DNA of 64,000 nucleotides, taken from assembly GCF_017377575.1 (NCBI RefSeq), contig NZ_JAFREM010000027.1, positions 1-64,000 of the forward strand, written 5' to 3'. Source of the stretch: Candidatus Enterococcus moelleringii (GTDB lineage Bacteria > Bacillota > Bacilli > Lactobacillales > Enterococcaceae). Shown one piece after another: positions 25,281 through 34,938 of the stretch (the stretch's first letter is position 1; the number at the start of each line of letters is the position of its first letter). The notes beneath the pieces are model-generated. The model was not told the DNA's origin, did not search any database, and saw only the letters and a program-made list of their open reading frames with translations. The translations under genes were made by a program, and so were the position numbers.

Positions 25281-26768
25281 ATGAAAAAGGTAATAGTAAT
25301 AGGTGCAGGTGTTGCAGGACTGACCGCCGCTGTCAGGTTGCAAAAATTAGGTTATGAGGTTCATTTATACGAAAAAGACAGCCAGGTAGGCGGAAAAATG
25401 AATCAGATTAAAAAGGAAGGATTCACTTTTGATGTAGGACCGACGATCGTTATGATGCCGGATATCTATCAAGAGGTGTTTGAATTTTGCGGAAAAGACC
25501 CCGAGGATTATATTCCAATGGAAAAAATTGATCCTATGTTGAAGCTGTATTTTTCTGACGATGATCCCTTAGTCTTTTCATCTGATTTGGTTGCGTTGAC
25601 GAAGACGCTGGAAAGTATATCTGAAGAAGATGCGCAAGGCTATTTTGCCTTTTTAGCTGATATTTATAAGCGTTATTTGATTGCTAAAGACGCATTTATC
25701 ACGCGCTCATTTCGTTCTTTCTGGGATTTTTACAATCCAAAATCATTGTTAAATGGCTTGAAATTAAAAACATTTGGCGACGCCTACAGCTCAATTTCCA
25801 AGTTTGTAAAAGATGATCGTCTGCGGAAATCGCTGGCATTTCAAACGTTGTATATCGGAATTTCGCCTTACCAAGGGCCTTCCTTGTACACAATCATCCC
25901 GATGATTGAGTTATTTTATGGGGTGTATTTTATGAAGGGCGGCATGTACACCTTGGCTCAAGGACTGGAGCGCTTGTTCAAGGAAATGGGCGGCCAGATT
26001 TATTGTGATACCGAAGTGCAAGAAATTCTGATCGAAAATAAAGAAGCTGTCGGAATTAGAGTCAACAACGAGCGGATTTTAGCGGATGCGGTGGTTTGTG
26101 GCGCAGATTTCCCTTATGCCATGAAGCATTTATTGCCAAATGAAAAAGATCGCGGCAAATATACGGATCAAAAAATTGAGAAGATGGAATACTCTTGTTC
26201 TTGCTTCTTGCTTTATCTTGGACTTGATAAAAAATATGATGTAGAAGCCCTTCATTCCATTCATTTTGCCAAAGATTTCGAGAAAAACATTACCGATATT
26301 TTTGATCAAGGTGTTTTGCCGGATGATCCTTCCTACTATTTATATGTACCGAGTTTGCTGGATCAATCTATGGCTAGAGAAGGACATGAGGCTCTATATG
26401 TCTTAATTCCGGTTCCAGAATTATCTAAGTTTGACGATTGGACCGACGAAACGATTCAGCAGTATCGCAATCATGTGATTCAAAAAATTAAAGAGGAAAC
26501 CGTGTTTACCGATTTAGATGAACACATTGTTTTTGAAGAACATTATGCGCCAACGGACTTTGCTGGTAATTTTAATGCCTATCATGGGGCAACCTTTGGC
26601 TTAAAACCAACCTTAAAGCAAAGTAATTACTATCGCCCTCACAATAAATTTGACTATGCAGACCGGTTGTATTTCTGCGGCAGCAGTACACATCCGGGGG
26701 CTGGGGTACCAATTGTTATGCAAAGTGCGAAGTTAGCAGTAGAGGAGCTGGTTGTCGATGACCAATAA
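25281..26768 (+). CDS. crtN: 4,4'-diapophytoene desaturase
   Basis: A 495-residue FAD-dependent carotenoid desaturase. The N-terminal dinucleotide motif VIVIGAGVAGLTAAVRLQKL, VGGKMNQI and the C-terminal YFCGSSTHPGAGVPIVMQSA are family hallmarks. With the crtM product it would convert 4,4'-diapophytoene to yellow 4,4'-diaponeurosporene in the membrane. ATG 25281 is 9 nt from AAGGAGG, better than ATG 25275 at 3 nt. It is the first gene of crtN-crtM-tetR and overlaps crtM by 11 bases. The C30 pathway fits pigmented enterococci. Confidence 0.92.
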   Translation: MKKVIVIGAGVAGLTAAVRLQKLGYEVHLYEKDSQVGGKMNQIKKEGFTFDVGPTIVMMPDIYQEVFEFCGKDPEDYIPMEKIDPMLKLYFSDDDPLVFSSDLVALTKTLESISEEDAQGYFAFLADIYKRYLIAKDAFITRSFRSFWDFYNPKSLLNGLKLKTFGDAYSSISKFVKDDRLRKSLAFQTLYIGISPYQGPSLYTIIPMIELFYGVYFMKGGMYTLAQGLERLFKEMGGQIYCDTEVQEILIENKEAVGIRVNNERILADAVVCGADFPYAMKHLLPNEKDRGKYTDQKIEKMEYSCSCFLLYLGLDKKYDVEALHSIHFAKDFEKNITDIFDQGVLPDDPSYYLYVPSLLDQSMAREGHEALYVLIPVPELSKFDDWTDETIQQYRNHVIQKIKEETVFTDLDEHIVFEEHYAPTDFAGNFNAYHGATFGLKPTLKQSNYYRPHNKFDYADRLYFCGSSTHPGAGVPIVMQSAKLAVEELVVDDQ

Positions 26769-27654
26769 ACTTGCGACGGATTTTATTCGCCACCAAGCGG
26801 ATTTTGATTATTGCGAACGCATCATTGAGCACCATTCCAAAAGCTTTTATGCGGCTTTTTCCCGTTTACCGGAGCAAAAAGCCATGAGTGTTTATGCGAT
26901 TTACGCTTTTTGTCGTCGGGCCGATGATGCTATTGACGTGGAGAAGAATCCGGAAAAACTGGCAGAGCTGAAAGCGCAGCTGGGAGCTTTTCAAAAAGGC
27001 GATCATCCGGATGAACCTTTATGGCGGGCGTTGGCAGTCGTATTCAAGCATTATCCGCTGGATATTCAAGCCTTTTACGATATGCTGGAGGGCCAGCGCC
27101 GCGATATCAAATTTCAACAGCCGGCTACTCAGCAGGAGCTGGAAGAATACAGCTATTACGTTGCTGGCTCTGTTGGCTTAATGCTACTGCCGCTGTTATC
27201 GCAAAACTGGGAAAAAATCATCGAAGAGGCTAAACAATTGGGTGAAGCCATGCAAATCACCAATATTTTACGGGACATTGGTGAAGATGAAGCACAAGGC
27301 CGCATCTATTTGCCAAAAGATAAAATGGCTGAATATGGCGTAACTCCTGAAGACTTGAAACAGCACCGACAAACAGCTGAGTTTGCCCAGTTATGGGAAT
27401 ACGAAGCGCAGCGGGCCGAAGCCAGCTATCAAAAAGGATTGACTATGATGCCTTGGATTGATGAAGATTGTCGGACGCCATTATTAGCAGCATGTTATTT
27501 TTATCGAGAAATATTGGAGGTGGTTCGAGAGAATGACTACCAAGTCTTCACCCAAAAGCACGCAGTAAAGCAGGCAAGAAAGCTGCGTATCTTTCAGGCT
27601 ATCCGCAAAGAATTGGCCAAAATCGACCAGCAAAAGGAGTCGGTTCGGCGATGA
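26758..27654 (+). CDS. crtM: 4,4'-diapophytoene (dehydrosqualene) synthase
   Basis: A 298-residue squalene/phytoene-synthase family enzyme that condenses two farnesyl diphosphates head to head. Both aspartate-rich motifs are present: RRADDAID near residue 50 and NILRDIGEDEAQGRIYLPKD near 165-185. ATG 26758 lies inside the 3' end of crtN behind AGAGGAG, so it is translationally coupled. The product feeds crtN. It overlaps the tetR gene by four bases (ATGA). Confidence 0.93.
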   Translation: MTNKLATDFIRHQADFDYCERIIEHHSKSFYAAFSRLPEQKAMSVYAIYAFCRRADDAIDVEKNPEKLAELKAQLGAFQKGDHPDEPLWRALAVVFKHYPLDIQAFYDMLEGQRRDIKFQQPATQQELEEYSYYVAGSVGLMLLPLLSQNWEKIIEEAKQLGEAMQITNILRDIGEDEAQGRIYLPKDKMAEYGVTPEDLKQHRQTAEFAQLWEYEAQRAEASYQKGLTMMPWIDEDCRTPLLAACYFYREILEVVRENDYQVFTQKHAVKQARKLRIFQAIRKELAKIDQQKESVRR

Positions 27655-28211
27655 ATAAGACCATGTACCAAAAAATTTTAGATACAGCGGAAAGTCTATT
27701 TATGAATCAAGGATACGAAGCTACCTCTACCCGCCAAATCGCTGAAGCATTGGGGATTACTCAGCCGAATATCTATTATCATTTTAAGAAGAAGGAAGAT
27801 ATTTATGTAGCGGTCATGCGGGAATTGGCTGATGAAGTCGGAAGCCAGCTGCAAGAGATTGCTAAGGAAAATGGATCAACTTTGACAGAAAAGCTGACGG
27901 AAATGATGGTGTATCTGCAACAAAGGCATCCCTTTGATTTCTACATGATGATGCATGACATGCACTACGCCCTTTCCAAGGAGTCTTCCCAGGAGCTGTA
28001 CCTTTTGTGGCAGCAGTCTTATGAGGCACCTTTTGTTGATGTGCTAAAAAAAGAAGACGTATTTTTGCGTTCAGGGGTCCAGGCTGAGCTGGCAGTCAAA
28101 CAATTGTTCATTTTGCTGGCGGCTTATCTGCAGCCGGATACATACGACAAGCAGGGAAATTCTTTTCCTGCAGCGATTGATATGTTTTTGTATGGAATCG
28201 TGAAAAAGTAA
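27651..28211 (+). CDS. TetR-family regulator of the carotenoid operon
   Basis: A 186-residue repressor with a classic TetR HTH (residues about 10-55: TRQIAEALGITQPNIYYHFK, then KKEDIY). The ligand-binding C-terminal domain is unspecific. As the last gene of crtN-crtM-tetR (ATGA overlap) it probably autoregulates the operon through the palindrome at 25234-25251. Effector unknown. The family is firm; the target is inferred from context. Confidence 0.9.
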   Translation: MNKTMYQKILDTAESLFMNQGYEATSTRQIAEALGITQPNIYYHFKKKEDIYVAVMRELADEVGSQLQEIAKENGSTLTEKLTEMMVYLQQRHPFDFYMMMHDMHYALSKESSQELYLLWQQSYEAPFVDVLKKEDVFLRSGVQAELAVKQLFILLAAYLQPDTYDKQGNSFPAAIDMFLYGIVKK

Positions 28212-28244
28212 GCTGAGCGCCGATGGAGGGGTTCAGCTTCTTTC
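28210..28244 (+). terminator. Probable intrinsic terminator
   Basis: AAGCTGA pairs with TCAGCTT around a 15-nt loop, followed by CTTTCTG. The U-tract is weak. Confidence 0.5.
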
Positions 28245-28290
28245 TGTTATATAATAAAAGCAAGAATTGAGATAGAGAGAAGATGAAAGC

Positions 28291-29226
28291 ATGGATAAGC
28301 AGCGACCAACGGCCGTTTTGGCGGCTTTGATTGCCAATATTTTAGTAGCCATCAGTAAATTTGTTGGCTATGCCGTCAGCGGCAGTGCGGCGATGTTGAA
28401 TGAAAGTATCCATAGTGTAGTGGATTGCAGCAACCAAATCCTTTTGCTGTTCGGCAACAAACGGGCCAGCCGCGGACAAAGTGCTCTGCATCAATTTGGC
28501 GAGGGTCGGGCTAAGTACTTTTTTAGTACAATTGTTGCGACGATGCTTTTTTTTGGTGGTGGTGCACTAGGTGTAATGGAGGCTTTGGAAAAGCTTTTTC
28601 ACCCGAGTCATGAAGTAGAAAACACTTGGATTGTTTTGGTGATCCTAGTCTTTGGCATTTTAGTGGAAGGCAGCTCGCTAAGGGTAGCACTAAAAGAAAT
28701 TCACGAGTTGAACACGGAGAAGTTACCTTTGTTCCGTTTTTTACACGAAAGTCGTCACAGCGAAATTTTGATTATTTTTACTGAAGATTTTTGTGCCGTA
28801 ATTGGTTTGGTGTTAGCTATTTTAGGGACATTGCTGACTGCTCTCACTGGCAATCCCATGTTTGATGCTTTAAGCGGTTTAATGATTGGCTTACTATTGA
28901 TGTTTGCTTCCATCTTTTTAGCCCGGGAATTTTACAGCTTAATCGTAGGGGAAAGTGTTTCCCAAGCAGATTTAGCAAAAATCCAAATGGCCTTTCAACG
29001 CCCTGAAGTCAAACGCTTGATTGACGTTAAGACGGTTCATTTGAGCCCTGAGGAAGTACTGATTGCAGCTAAGATGGATATCAATGATGCGTATGAAGAA
29101 ATCAGCTATAAAGTAATCAACGAAATTGAGCTTCAAATTCGGCAATCACTGCCAGATAAAAAAGCGTATATTTACATTGAAATTGATGAATTTGATCCGA
29201 ATTATGCCGTAAGGGAGCAGAGCTAA
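28291..29226 (+). CDS. Cation diffusion facilitator (CDF) family transporter
   Basis: A 311-residue membrane protein with about six hydrophobic segments. SIHSVVDCSNQILLLFGNKR holds the HxxxD metal site of the second membrane helix, and HQFGEGRAKYF follows as in many Zn/Mn/Fe exporters of the family. A cytoplasmic C-terminal domain (VKTVHLSPEEVLIAAKMDIN) is present. It likely exports a divalent metal in exchange for protons; which metal cannot be told. ATG 28291 has only a weak RBS (GAGAAGATG). Monocistronic. Confidence 0.88.
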   Translation: MDKQRPTAVLAALIANILVAISKFVGYAVSGSAAMLNESIHSVVDCSNQILLLFGNKRASRGQSALHQFGEGRAKYFFSTIVATMLFFGGGALGVMEALEKLFHPSHEVENTWIVLVILVFGILVEGSSLRVALKEIHELNTEKLPLFRFLHESRHSEILIIFTEDFCAVIGLVLAILGTLLTALTGNPMFDALSGLMIGLLLMFASIFLAREFYSLIVGESVSQADLAKIQMAFQRPEVKRLIDVKTVHLSPEEVLIAAKMDINDAYEEISYKVINEIELQIRQSLPDKKAYIYIEIDEFDPNYAVREQS

Positions 29227-29245
29227 TGGCCCTGCTCTTTTTCTC
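29213..29245 (+). terminator. Intrinsic terminator overlapping the CDF stop codon
   Basis: GAGCAG (29215) pairs with CTGCTC (29232-29237), followed by TTTTTCTC; the stop codon lies in the loop. Confidence 0.7.
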
Positions 29246-29305
29246 ATGGCAGTAAATCCCTAAGATTCACTAAATTTCCACATAGTTTTCGCAAAACATT
29301 TTCAT

Positions 29306-29317
29306 AAACGTACGTTC
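29306..29317 (+). promoter_or_regulatory. LexA-type SOS-like box before dut-radA
   Basis: AAACGTACGTTC differs from the GAAC-N4-GTTC core by one base and shares the GTAC centre with the box at 19052. A TAGAAT -10 follows at about 29326. It suggests weak damage control of dut and radA. Confidence 0.4.
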
Positions 29318-29360
29318 TCTATGGTAGAATAACAATAAGATTTTTTTAAAGGAGCAACCC

Positions 29361-29876
29361 ATGAAAAAAAGAGGATTTGAAGTAGTTACAAAGTACCAAA
29401 ATCAAGAAATTCACTTGCCGGAGCGGGCAACTAAAAATGCGGCCGGCTATGATTTCGAAGCAGCTGAAGATATCGTTATTCCAACTTTTTGGAAACGATT
29501 GGTGGCACAGGTTACCGGTAAAGTTGATCAAGAAGAAAAATTGGTTAAACCAGTGCTGGTTCCAACGGGTATTAAAGCTTACATGGGTGAGGACGAGTAC
29601 TTGCAATTAGCGAATCGCTCCAGCAATCCTTTGAAACGCTTTTTAAGTCTAAGCAACGGTGTTGGAGTCATCGACAGCGATTATTACAACAATCCTGATA
29701 ACGAAGGGCACATCATGTTTCAATTTACGAATTTTGGCCTGACGGATGTTACGATTAAAAAAGGTGAACGAATCGGCCAGGGAATTTTCCTGCCGTTTTT
29801 AAAGGCTGACAACGATTGTGCGACAACTGAACGAACAGGTGGATTCGGCTCTTCCGATCAGCATCAAAAAAACTAG
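29361..29876 (+). CDS. dut: dUTP diphosphatase
   Basis: A 171-residue trimeric-type dUTPase that hydrolyses dUTP to dUMP and pyrophosphate, keeping uracil out of DNA. Motifs in order: AGYD (motif 1), NRSSNPLKR (2), NGVGVIDSDYYNNP (3), KKGERIGQGIFLP (4) and RTGGFGSSD (5). It is somewhat longer than the usual 145 residues because of an insertion before motif 2 (VTGKVDQEEKLVK), as in related Lactobacillales. ATG 29361 follows AAAGGAG. It is the first gene before radA, a conserved pairing. Confidence 0.93.
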   Translation: MKKRGFEVVTKYQNQEIHLPERATKNAAGYDFEAAEDIVIPTFWKRLVAQVTGKVDQEEKLVKPVLVPTGIKAYMGEDEYLQLANRSSNPLKRFLSLSNGVGVIDSDYYNNPDNEGHIMFQFTNFGLTDVTIKKGERIGQGIFLPFLKADNDCATTERTGGFGSSDQHQKN

Positions 29877-29905
29877 TTTTATGTTAAAATTAAAGAGGTG
29901 GAATT

Positions 29906-31276
29906 GTGGCAAAAAAAGCTAAAACACAATTTATTTGCCAAGAATGCGGCTATGTTTCGCCGAAATATTTAGGCCGCTGTCCCAATTGCGGCCGCTGGAA
30001 CACATTAGTAGAAGAGGTCATTCAAGATACTGAAGACCGTCGCAACCGCGTCAGTCTAACGGGTGAAAAGGCCCAACCAACGCTTTTGAAGGATGTTGTC
30101 TTCACAAAAGAAACCCGAATTGAAACCCAGCTAGCTGAATTGAACCGAGTGTTAGGCGGCGGTGTAGTTCCCGGATCGCTAGTATTAATTGGTGGTGATC
30201 CTGGGATTGGTAAATCAACATTGCTACTGCAGGTGTCTCATCAACTAGCAGCTACCGGCGGAAAAGTTCTTTATGTCTCGGGAGAAGAAAGTGCCCAGCA
30301 GATCAAGCTGCGAGCACAGCGTCTAGGCTCCAGCGACACCGATTTTTACTTGTATCCAGAAACGGATATGGGAGAAATCAGTCGAGTAATCGAACATATT
30401 AAGCCAGATTTTGTTATCATTGACTCGATTCAAACCATGACCCAGCCTGATATTTCCAGTGTGGCTGGATCAGTCAGTCAAGTCCGTGAAACTACGGCAG
30501 AATTGCTAAAGCTGGCGAAAACCAACGGCATTGCTATTTTCATCGTTGGGCATGTAACCAAAGAAGGAAACATCGCTGGTCCAAGGATGCTGGAGCATAT
30601 GGTGGATACCGTTTTGTATTTTGAAGGGGAAAAACACCACAGCTTCCGAATTTTACGGGCAGTGAAAAACCGGTTTGGTTCCACTAACGAAATCGGGATC
30701 TTCGAAATGCGGGAAACCGGTCTGGTGGAGGTTGCCAATCCGTCACAGGTGTTCTTAGAAGAACGGCTGGAAGGCGCAACTGGTTCAGCAATTGTTGTTG
30801 CCATGGAAGGTAGCCGGCCGATTCTAGTTGAAGTGCAGGCCTTAGTGACACCAACCGTTTTCGGTAATGCCAAACGTACCACAACCGGTCTGGATTTCAA
30901 CCGGATATCCTTAATTATGGCAGTTTTAGAAAAACGTGCGGGATTGCTGCTGCAAAACCAGGATGCTTTCTTAAAGGCCGCTGGCGGGGTAAAATTGAAT
31001 GAACCAGCCATTGACTTGGCAGTAGCGGTAGCGATTGCTTCCAGCTACAAAGAAAAAGGAACGGAAGCCACCGAGTGTTTTATCGGTGAAATTGGTTTAA
31101 CTGGCGAAATTCGCCGGGTGAACAGCATCGAGCAGCGGGTCAAAGAAGCAGTAAAACTAGGCTTCAAGCGAATCTATTTACCAAAAAACAACATGGGAGA
31201 CTGGACGCCGCCAAAAGGAGCCGAACTTATCCCAGTTGCTACGATTGGTGAAACGCTGCGTAAAGTATTTAAGTAA
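29906..31276 (+). CDS. radA: DNA repair protein RadA/Sms
   Basis: A 456-residue RecA-like ATPase that assists recombinational repair and branch migration. It has an N-terminal C4 zinc finger ([18 protein letters not shown]), Walker [13 protein letters not shown], the RadA KNRFG motif ([12 protein letters not shown]) and a C-terminal Lon-like domain. It starts at GTG 29906 after GAGGTGG, 29 nt after dut, so it is probably co-transcribed. Full length. Confidence 0.96.
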   Translation: MAKKAKTQFICQECGYVSPKYLGRCPNCGRWNTLVEEVIQDTEDRRNRVSLTGEKAQPTLLKDVVFTKETRIETQLAELNRVLGGGVVPGSLVLIGGDPGIGKSTLLLQVSHQLAATGGKVLYVSGEESAQQIKLRAQRLGSSDTDFYLYPETDMGEISRVIEHIKPDFVIIDSIQTMTQPDISSVAGSVSQVRETTAELLKLAKTNGIAIFIVGHVTKEGNIAGPRMLEHMVDTVLYFEGEKHHSFRILRAVKNRFGSTNEIGIFEMRETGLVEVANPSQVFLEERLEGATGSAIVVAMEGSRPILVEVQALVTPTVFGNAKRTTTGLDFNRISLIMAVLEKRAGLLLQNQDAFLKAAGGVKLNEPAIDLAVAVAIASSYKEKGTEATECFIGEIGLTGEIRRVNSIEQRVKEAVKLGFKRIYLPKNNMGDWTPPKGAELIPVATIGETLRKVFK

Positions 31277-31396
31277 TCAAATCACCCAGACTGTTTGCCC
31301 CAGCGGCCAGCAGTCCAGGTGTTAAAGTGAATTTCTTAACAGACCTTTTCGATAAGAAAGGGCCTGTAAGAAAATTGACAATTTAGGAGGGAAGTC

Positions 31397-32548
31397 ATGC
31401 AAAAACGTGTATTAACTGTCATCATTGTTTTAGTTGGGATCAGTATGGGGATTACCTTGCTGCCGACAGCATGGATGGCAATCGGACAAACCGACAATTT
31501 CTGGTTGAATAATTCTTTGACGAATGGCCTGATTGGCGCAATTATTTTCTTATTATTATCCGTGGTCCTCGTCGAACCCATTACAACCGGAGTAAAAAAG
31601 ATCGAGAAACAATTAAACGAATTAAGCTTAACCTATTTACTGTTTGGAACAGTGGGAGCGATTATCGGCCTAACTTTAGGGCTGTTTGTTACCAATCCTC
31701 TATATAATTTAGAGGTGCCTTTTGTAAATAGTGCGTTGCCGATTCTGATTATGATTTTGTTAGGTTACTTGGGATTTCGGATGGGAACGACCCGAATTGA
31801 TGAGTGGAAAAAGATATTTACTCCCCGCTCTAAAAAGCCGGAAAATCAAGAAGGCGAAGTGTTAGATCGCAAGGCGGATGAAAATTTCCATAAGTATAAA
31901 ATTTTGGATACCAGTGTCATCATCGATGGCCGGATTTACGACATTGCTAAAAGCGGCTTTTTAGAAGGCGTGCTGATGATTCCGAACTTCGTCTTGTATG
32001 AATTGCAATACATTGCCGATTCAGGCGACAGCTTGAAACGGGTAAGAGGACGCCGCGGTTTGGATATTTTGAATTCTTTGCAAAAAGAAGACGGTATCTC
32101 AGTGGAAATGTACGATGGCGACTTTGAAGACATCAACGAAGTCGACAGCAAGCTGATCAAATTGGCGAAATTATTGGATGGTGTGATTGTCACCAACGAT
32201 TACAACCTGAATAAAGTTTCTGAGTTCCAAAATGTCGCAGTTCTAAATATCAATGCATTAGCTAATGCGGTAAAACCAGTGGTTATTCCTGGCGAGAACA
32301 TGAATGTCCTGCTGGTAAAAGCCGGAACGGAACGCCAGCAAGGGGTCGCCTACTTAGATGACGGCACCATGGTAGTCGTGGAAGATGGGCAGCATTATAT
32401 GAATGAACATATTGAAGTTGTCGTAACTAGTGCTTTGCAAACAGCCGCCGGACGGATGATCTTTGCTAAGCCAGCTCATTCAAATCGCAACCTTAAAGAT
32501 GATTCACCCGAGAAAAAAATTGAGTATCAAGATGGCAAGAAGGATTGA
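31397..32548 (+). CDS. yacL: PIN/TRAM-domain membrane protein YacL
   Basis: A 383-residue protein: four hydrophobic N-terminal helices (about 5-120), a PIN nuclease-like domain (KILDTSVIIDGRIYDIAKSG; acidic residues in LDTSVIIDG, KRVRGRRGLDIL, TNDYNLNKV) and a C-terminal TRAM domain (PGENMNVLLVKAGTERQQGV). PIN domains cut RNA, and TRAM may bind it; its physiological target is not known. ATG 31397 follows TTAGGAGGG. It is placed between radA and gltX as in many Bacilli. Confidence 0.92.
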   Translation: MQKRVLTVIIVLVGISMGITLLPTAWMAIGQTDNFWLNNSLTNGLIGAIIFLLLSVVLVEPITTGVKKIEKQLNELSLTYLLFGTVGAIIGLTLGLFVTNPLYNLEVPFVNSALPILIMILLGYLGFRMGTTRIDEWKKIFTPRSKKPENQEGEVLDRKADENFHKYKILDTSVIIDGRIYDIAKSGFLEGVLMIPNFVLYELQYIADSGDSLKRVRGRRGLDILNSLQKEDGISVEMYDGDFEDINEVDSKLIKLAKLLDGVIVTNDYNLNKVSEFQNVAVLNINALANAVKPVVIPGENMNVLLVKAGTERQQGVAYLDDGTMVVVEDGQHYMNEHIEVVVTSALQTAAGRMIFAKPAHSNRNLKDDSPEKKIEYQDGKKD

Positions 32549-32636
32549 CCCTTTACTAAATAGCCGATTGATTGTACAATTTGAGCAGTGAAGCAGGCGT
32601 TAGATCTGCTTAATTAAGCGGGAAAGAGGAGTTCAC

Positions 32637-34094
32637 ATGTCAAAAATTCGTGTGCGTTACGCACCAAGTCCAACTGGACATTTACACATTGGAAATGCTC
32701 GGACAGCATTATTCAACTATTTATTTGCTCGTCACAATGATGGTGAATTTATCATTCGTATTGAGGATACTGATCAAAAACGCAACATTGCAGACGGCGA
32801 AAAAAGCCAACTGGAAAACCTGGCTTGGCTAGGAATGGATTGGGATGAGTCTCCGGAAAAACCAGGAGCATACGGTCCTTACCGTCAGTCTGAACGTAAA
32901 GAAATCTATCAACCGCTAATCGATCAATTATTAGCCAGCAACTGGGCTTACAAATGCTACTGTACCGAAGAAGAATTAGAAGCTGAACGTGAAGCACAAA
33001 GAGCTCGCGGCGAAATGCCTCACTATGGCGGTAAATGCGCTAGCTTATCTCCTGAACAGCAAGCAGAAAAAGAAGCACAAGGTTTAGAACCCGTGATTCG
33101 TTTCCGCGTACCACGCAATACCAGCTACAGCTTTGAAGATATGGTTAAAGGTGAAATCACTTTTGAATCTGACAATGTCGGCGGCGACTTCGTCATTCAA
33201 AAACGCGATGGCATGCCAACTTATAACTTTGCTGTTGCCGTAGATGATCACATGATGAAAATCACTCACGTACTACGTGGCGATGATCACATTGCCAACA
33301 CACCAAAACAATTAATGATTTACGATGCCTTTGGCTGGGCCCGCCCAACCTTCGGACACATGACGTTAATCATCAATAGCGAGACAGGTAAAAAGCTAAG
33401 CAAACGGGATGAATCGATTCTGCAATTTATCGAACAATACCGTGAGCTAGGCTACTTGCCAGAAGCAATGTTCAACTTTATCGCGTTATTAGGCTGGTCA
33501 CCAGTTGGAGAAGACGAAATCTTCTCACCAGAAGAACTTGTTAAAATGTTTGATACGAAACGTTTAAGCAAATCACCAGCTGCCTTTGACCAGAAGAAAT
33601 TAGAATGGGTAAACAACAACTACATCAAAGCAATGGATCTAGATGCCTTGACTGAATTGTGCTTGCCATATCTAATTAAAGCCGGCAAAGTAGAAGAAAC
33701 TCCAGATGCTGACCGTAAAGCTTGGGTAAAACGTGTAGTTGGTTTATATCAACCGCAAATGAGCTATGCAGCTGAAATCGTGGAGGTTTCTCAATTATTC
33801 TTTGAAGAACATCCTGTTTTGGATGAAGCAGCTCAAGAAGTCTTGGCTCAAGAAACAGTTCCAATGGTTTTAAGTGCCTTCAAGGAACAATTAACAGATA
33901 TGGAAACTGTTGATGCGGCTGGTGTATTGGCAGCAATCAAAGCCGTTCAAAAAGAAACAGGCGTTAAAGGCAAAAACCTTTGGATGCCGATTCGGGTAGC
34001 CGTTAGTGGTGTAACCCACGGTCCTGAATTGCCAGAAACCGTTGAATTATTAGGTAAAGAAAAAGCTTTAGCACATTTAAATCAAGTAATGTAA
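32637..34094 (+). CDS. gltX: Glutamyl-tRNA synthetase
   Basis: A 485-residue class I aminoacyl-tRNA synthetase that charges tRNA-Glu. It shows the HIGH-type motif [18 protein letters not shown] near residue 10 and the KMSKS-type KKLSKRDES near 250; the C-terminal part is the anticodon-binding domain. ATG 32637 follows AAGAGGAG. Full length. The cysE-cysS group begins downstream behind a T-box. Confidence 0.97.
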   Translation: MSKIRVRYAPSPTGHLHIGNARTALFNYLFARHNDGEFIIRIEDTDQKRNIADGEKSQLENLAWLGMDWDESPEKPGAYGPYRQSERKEIYQPLIDQLLASNWAYKCYCTEEELEAEREAQRARGEMPHYGGKCASLSPEQQAEKEAQGLEPVIRFRVPRNTSYSFEDMVKGEITFESDNVGGDFVIQKRDGMPTYNFAVAVDDHMMKITHVLRGDDHIANTPKQLMIYDAFGWARPTFGHMTLIINSETGKKLSKRDESILQFIEQYRELGYLPEAMFNFIALLGWSPVGEDEIFSPEELVKMFDTKRLSKSPAAFDQKKLEWVNNNYIKAMDLDALTELCLPYLIKAGKVEETPDADRKAWVKRVVGLYQPQMSYAAEIVEVSQLFFEEHPVLDEAAQEVLAQETVPMVLSAFKEQLTDMETVDAAGVLAAIKAVQKETGVKGKNLWMPIRVAVSGVTHGPELPETVELLGKEKALAHLNQVM

Positions 34095-34104
34095 ACACAT
34101 CGAA

Positions 34105-34335
34105 AAGAAGAAGTAGCAGGGAATAAGTCCTTCAAAGAGAGTCTGCGGTTGGTGTAAGCAGGCAGGGACAGAACTGTGAAATGCATCTTGGAGTGGTTTT
34201 GGCGATAGGTAGCCAAAAACGGATGAAAACGGCCGTTACCCGTAAGAGGCAGCTAGTCTGCAAACAAAAGTGGGACCACGTCAGCGCGCGTCTTTTGAGG
34301 AAACTCAAAGGATGCGCGTTTTTTATGTCTAGAAG
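34105..34335 (+). promoter_or_regulatory. Cysteine-specific T-box leader
   Basis: A leader RNA of about 230 nt before cysE. The distal GUG-containing loop, the specifier region GTGAAATGCATC (Cys codon TGC at 34182-34184), the T-box AAAAGTGGGACCACG (34266-34280) and a terminator (GCGCGTC...GATGCGC, then TTTTTT, 34284-34327) are all present in order. Uncharged tRNA-Cys should stabilise the antiterminator and switch on cysE-cysS and downstream genes. Confidence 0.9.
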
Positions 34336-34404
34336 TATTGGGGGAATTCTTTTACTAAGGGGAGTAAGGGAAATTCGTTGTCTGAAAGAAAAGGAGCGAT
34401 TAAA

Positions 34405-34938
34405 ATGGGATGGTGGAAACAAGCGATAGAAGCTACCAAACGGAATGATCCTGCTGTCAAGTCAAGTGTTGAAGTCGTATTAACATATCCTGGGATACAT
34501 GCTTTGTTTTTTCATAAGCTGTCCCATTTTCTTTATAAGCAAAACTTGTTTTTATTGGCTCGGATCCACTCGCAGTTTTGGCGGTTTTTAACCGGGATTG
34601 AGATTCATCCAGGAGCTAAGATAGCTCCCGGAGTGTTTATCGACCATGGTTGCGGAGTGGTAATTGGTGAAACAGCGGAAGTAGAAGAAAATGTCGTGCT
34701 GTTCCACGGCGTAACCTTAGGAGGGACCGGAAAAGATACGGGCAAACGTCATCCGACTGTCCGCAAAGGGGCTTTTATTTCAGCCAATGCACAAATTTTA
34801 GGCCCGATCGAAATCGGAGTCGGTGCTAAAATCGGAGCCGGAGCAGTGGTTTTAAATAATGTACCTGACCATGCTACAGCAGTAGGGGTACCAGCTAAAA
34901 TAGCAAGAATTAACGGAAGGAAGGTTCCACATGATTGA
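34405..34938 (+). CDS. cysE: Serine O-acetyltransferase
   Basis: A 177-residue left-handed-beta-helix acetyltransferase making O-acetylserine, the first step of cysteine synthesis. Visible are [40 protein letters not shown] and [20 protein letters not shown], with the catalytic His in IDHG. ATG 34405 follows AAAGGAG; an in-frame TTG at 34378 is less likely. Its stop overlaps cysS by 8 bases. Controlled by the Cys T-box. Confidence 0.94.
   Translation: MGWWKQAIEATKRNDPAVKSSVEVVLTYPGIHALFFHKLSHFLYKQNLFLLARIHSQFWRFLTGIEIHPGAKIAPGVFIDHGCGVVIGETAEVEENVVLFHGVTLGGTGKDTGKRHPTVRKGAFISANAQILGPIEIGVGAKIGAGAVVLNNVPDHATAVGVPAKIARINGRKVPHD

Noticed and set aside
30478-31011. A 177-codon open frame antisense to radA.
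   Set aside because: No RBS, composition mirrors the sense gene, and radA is a fully conserved gene on the other strand.
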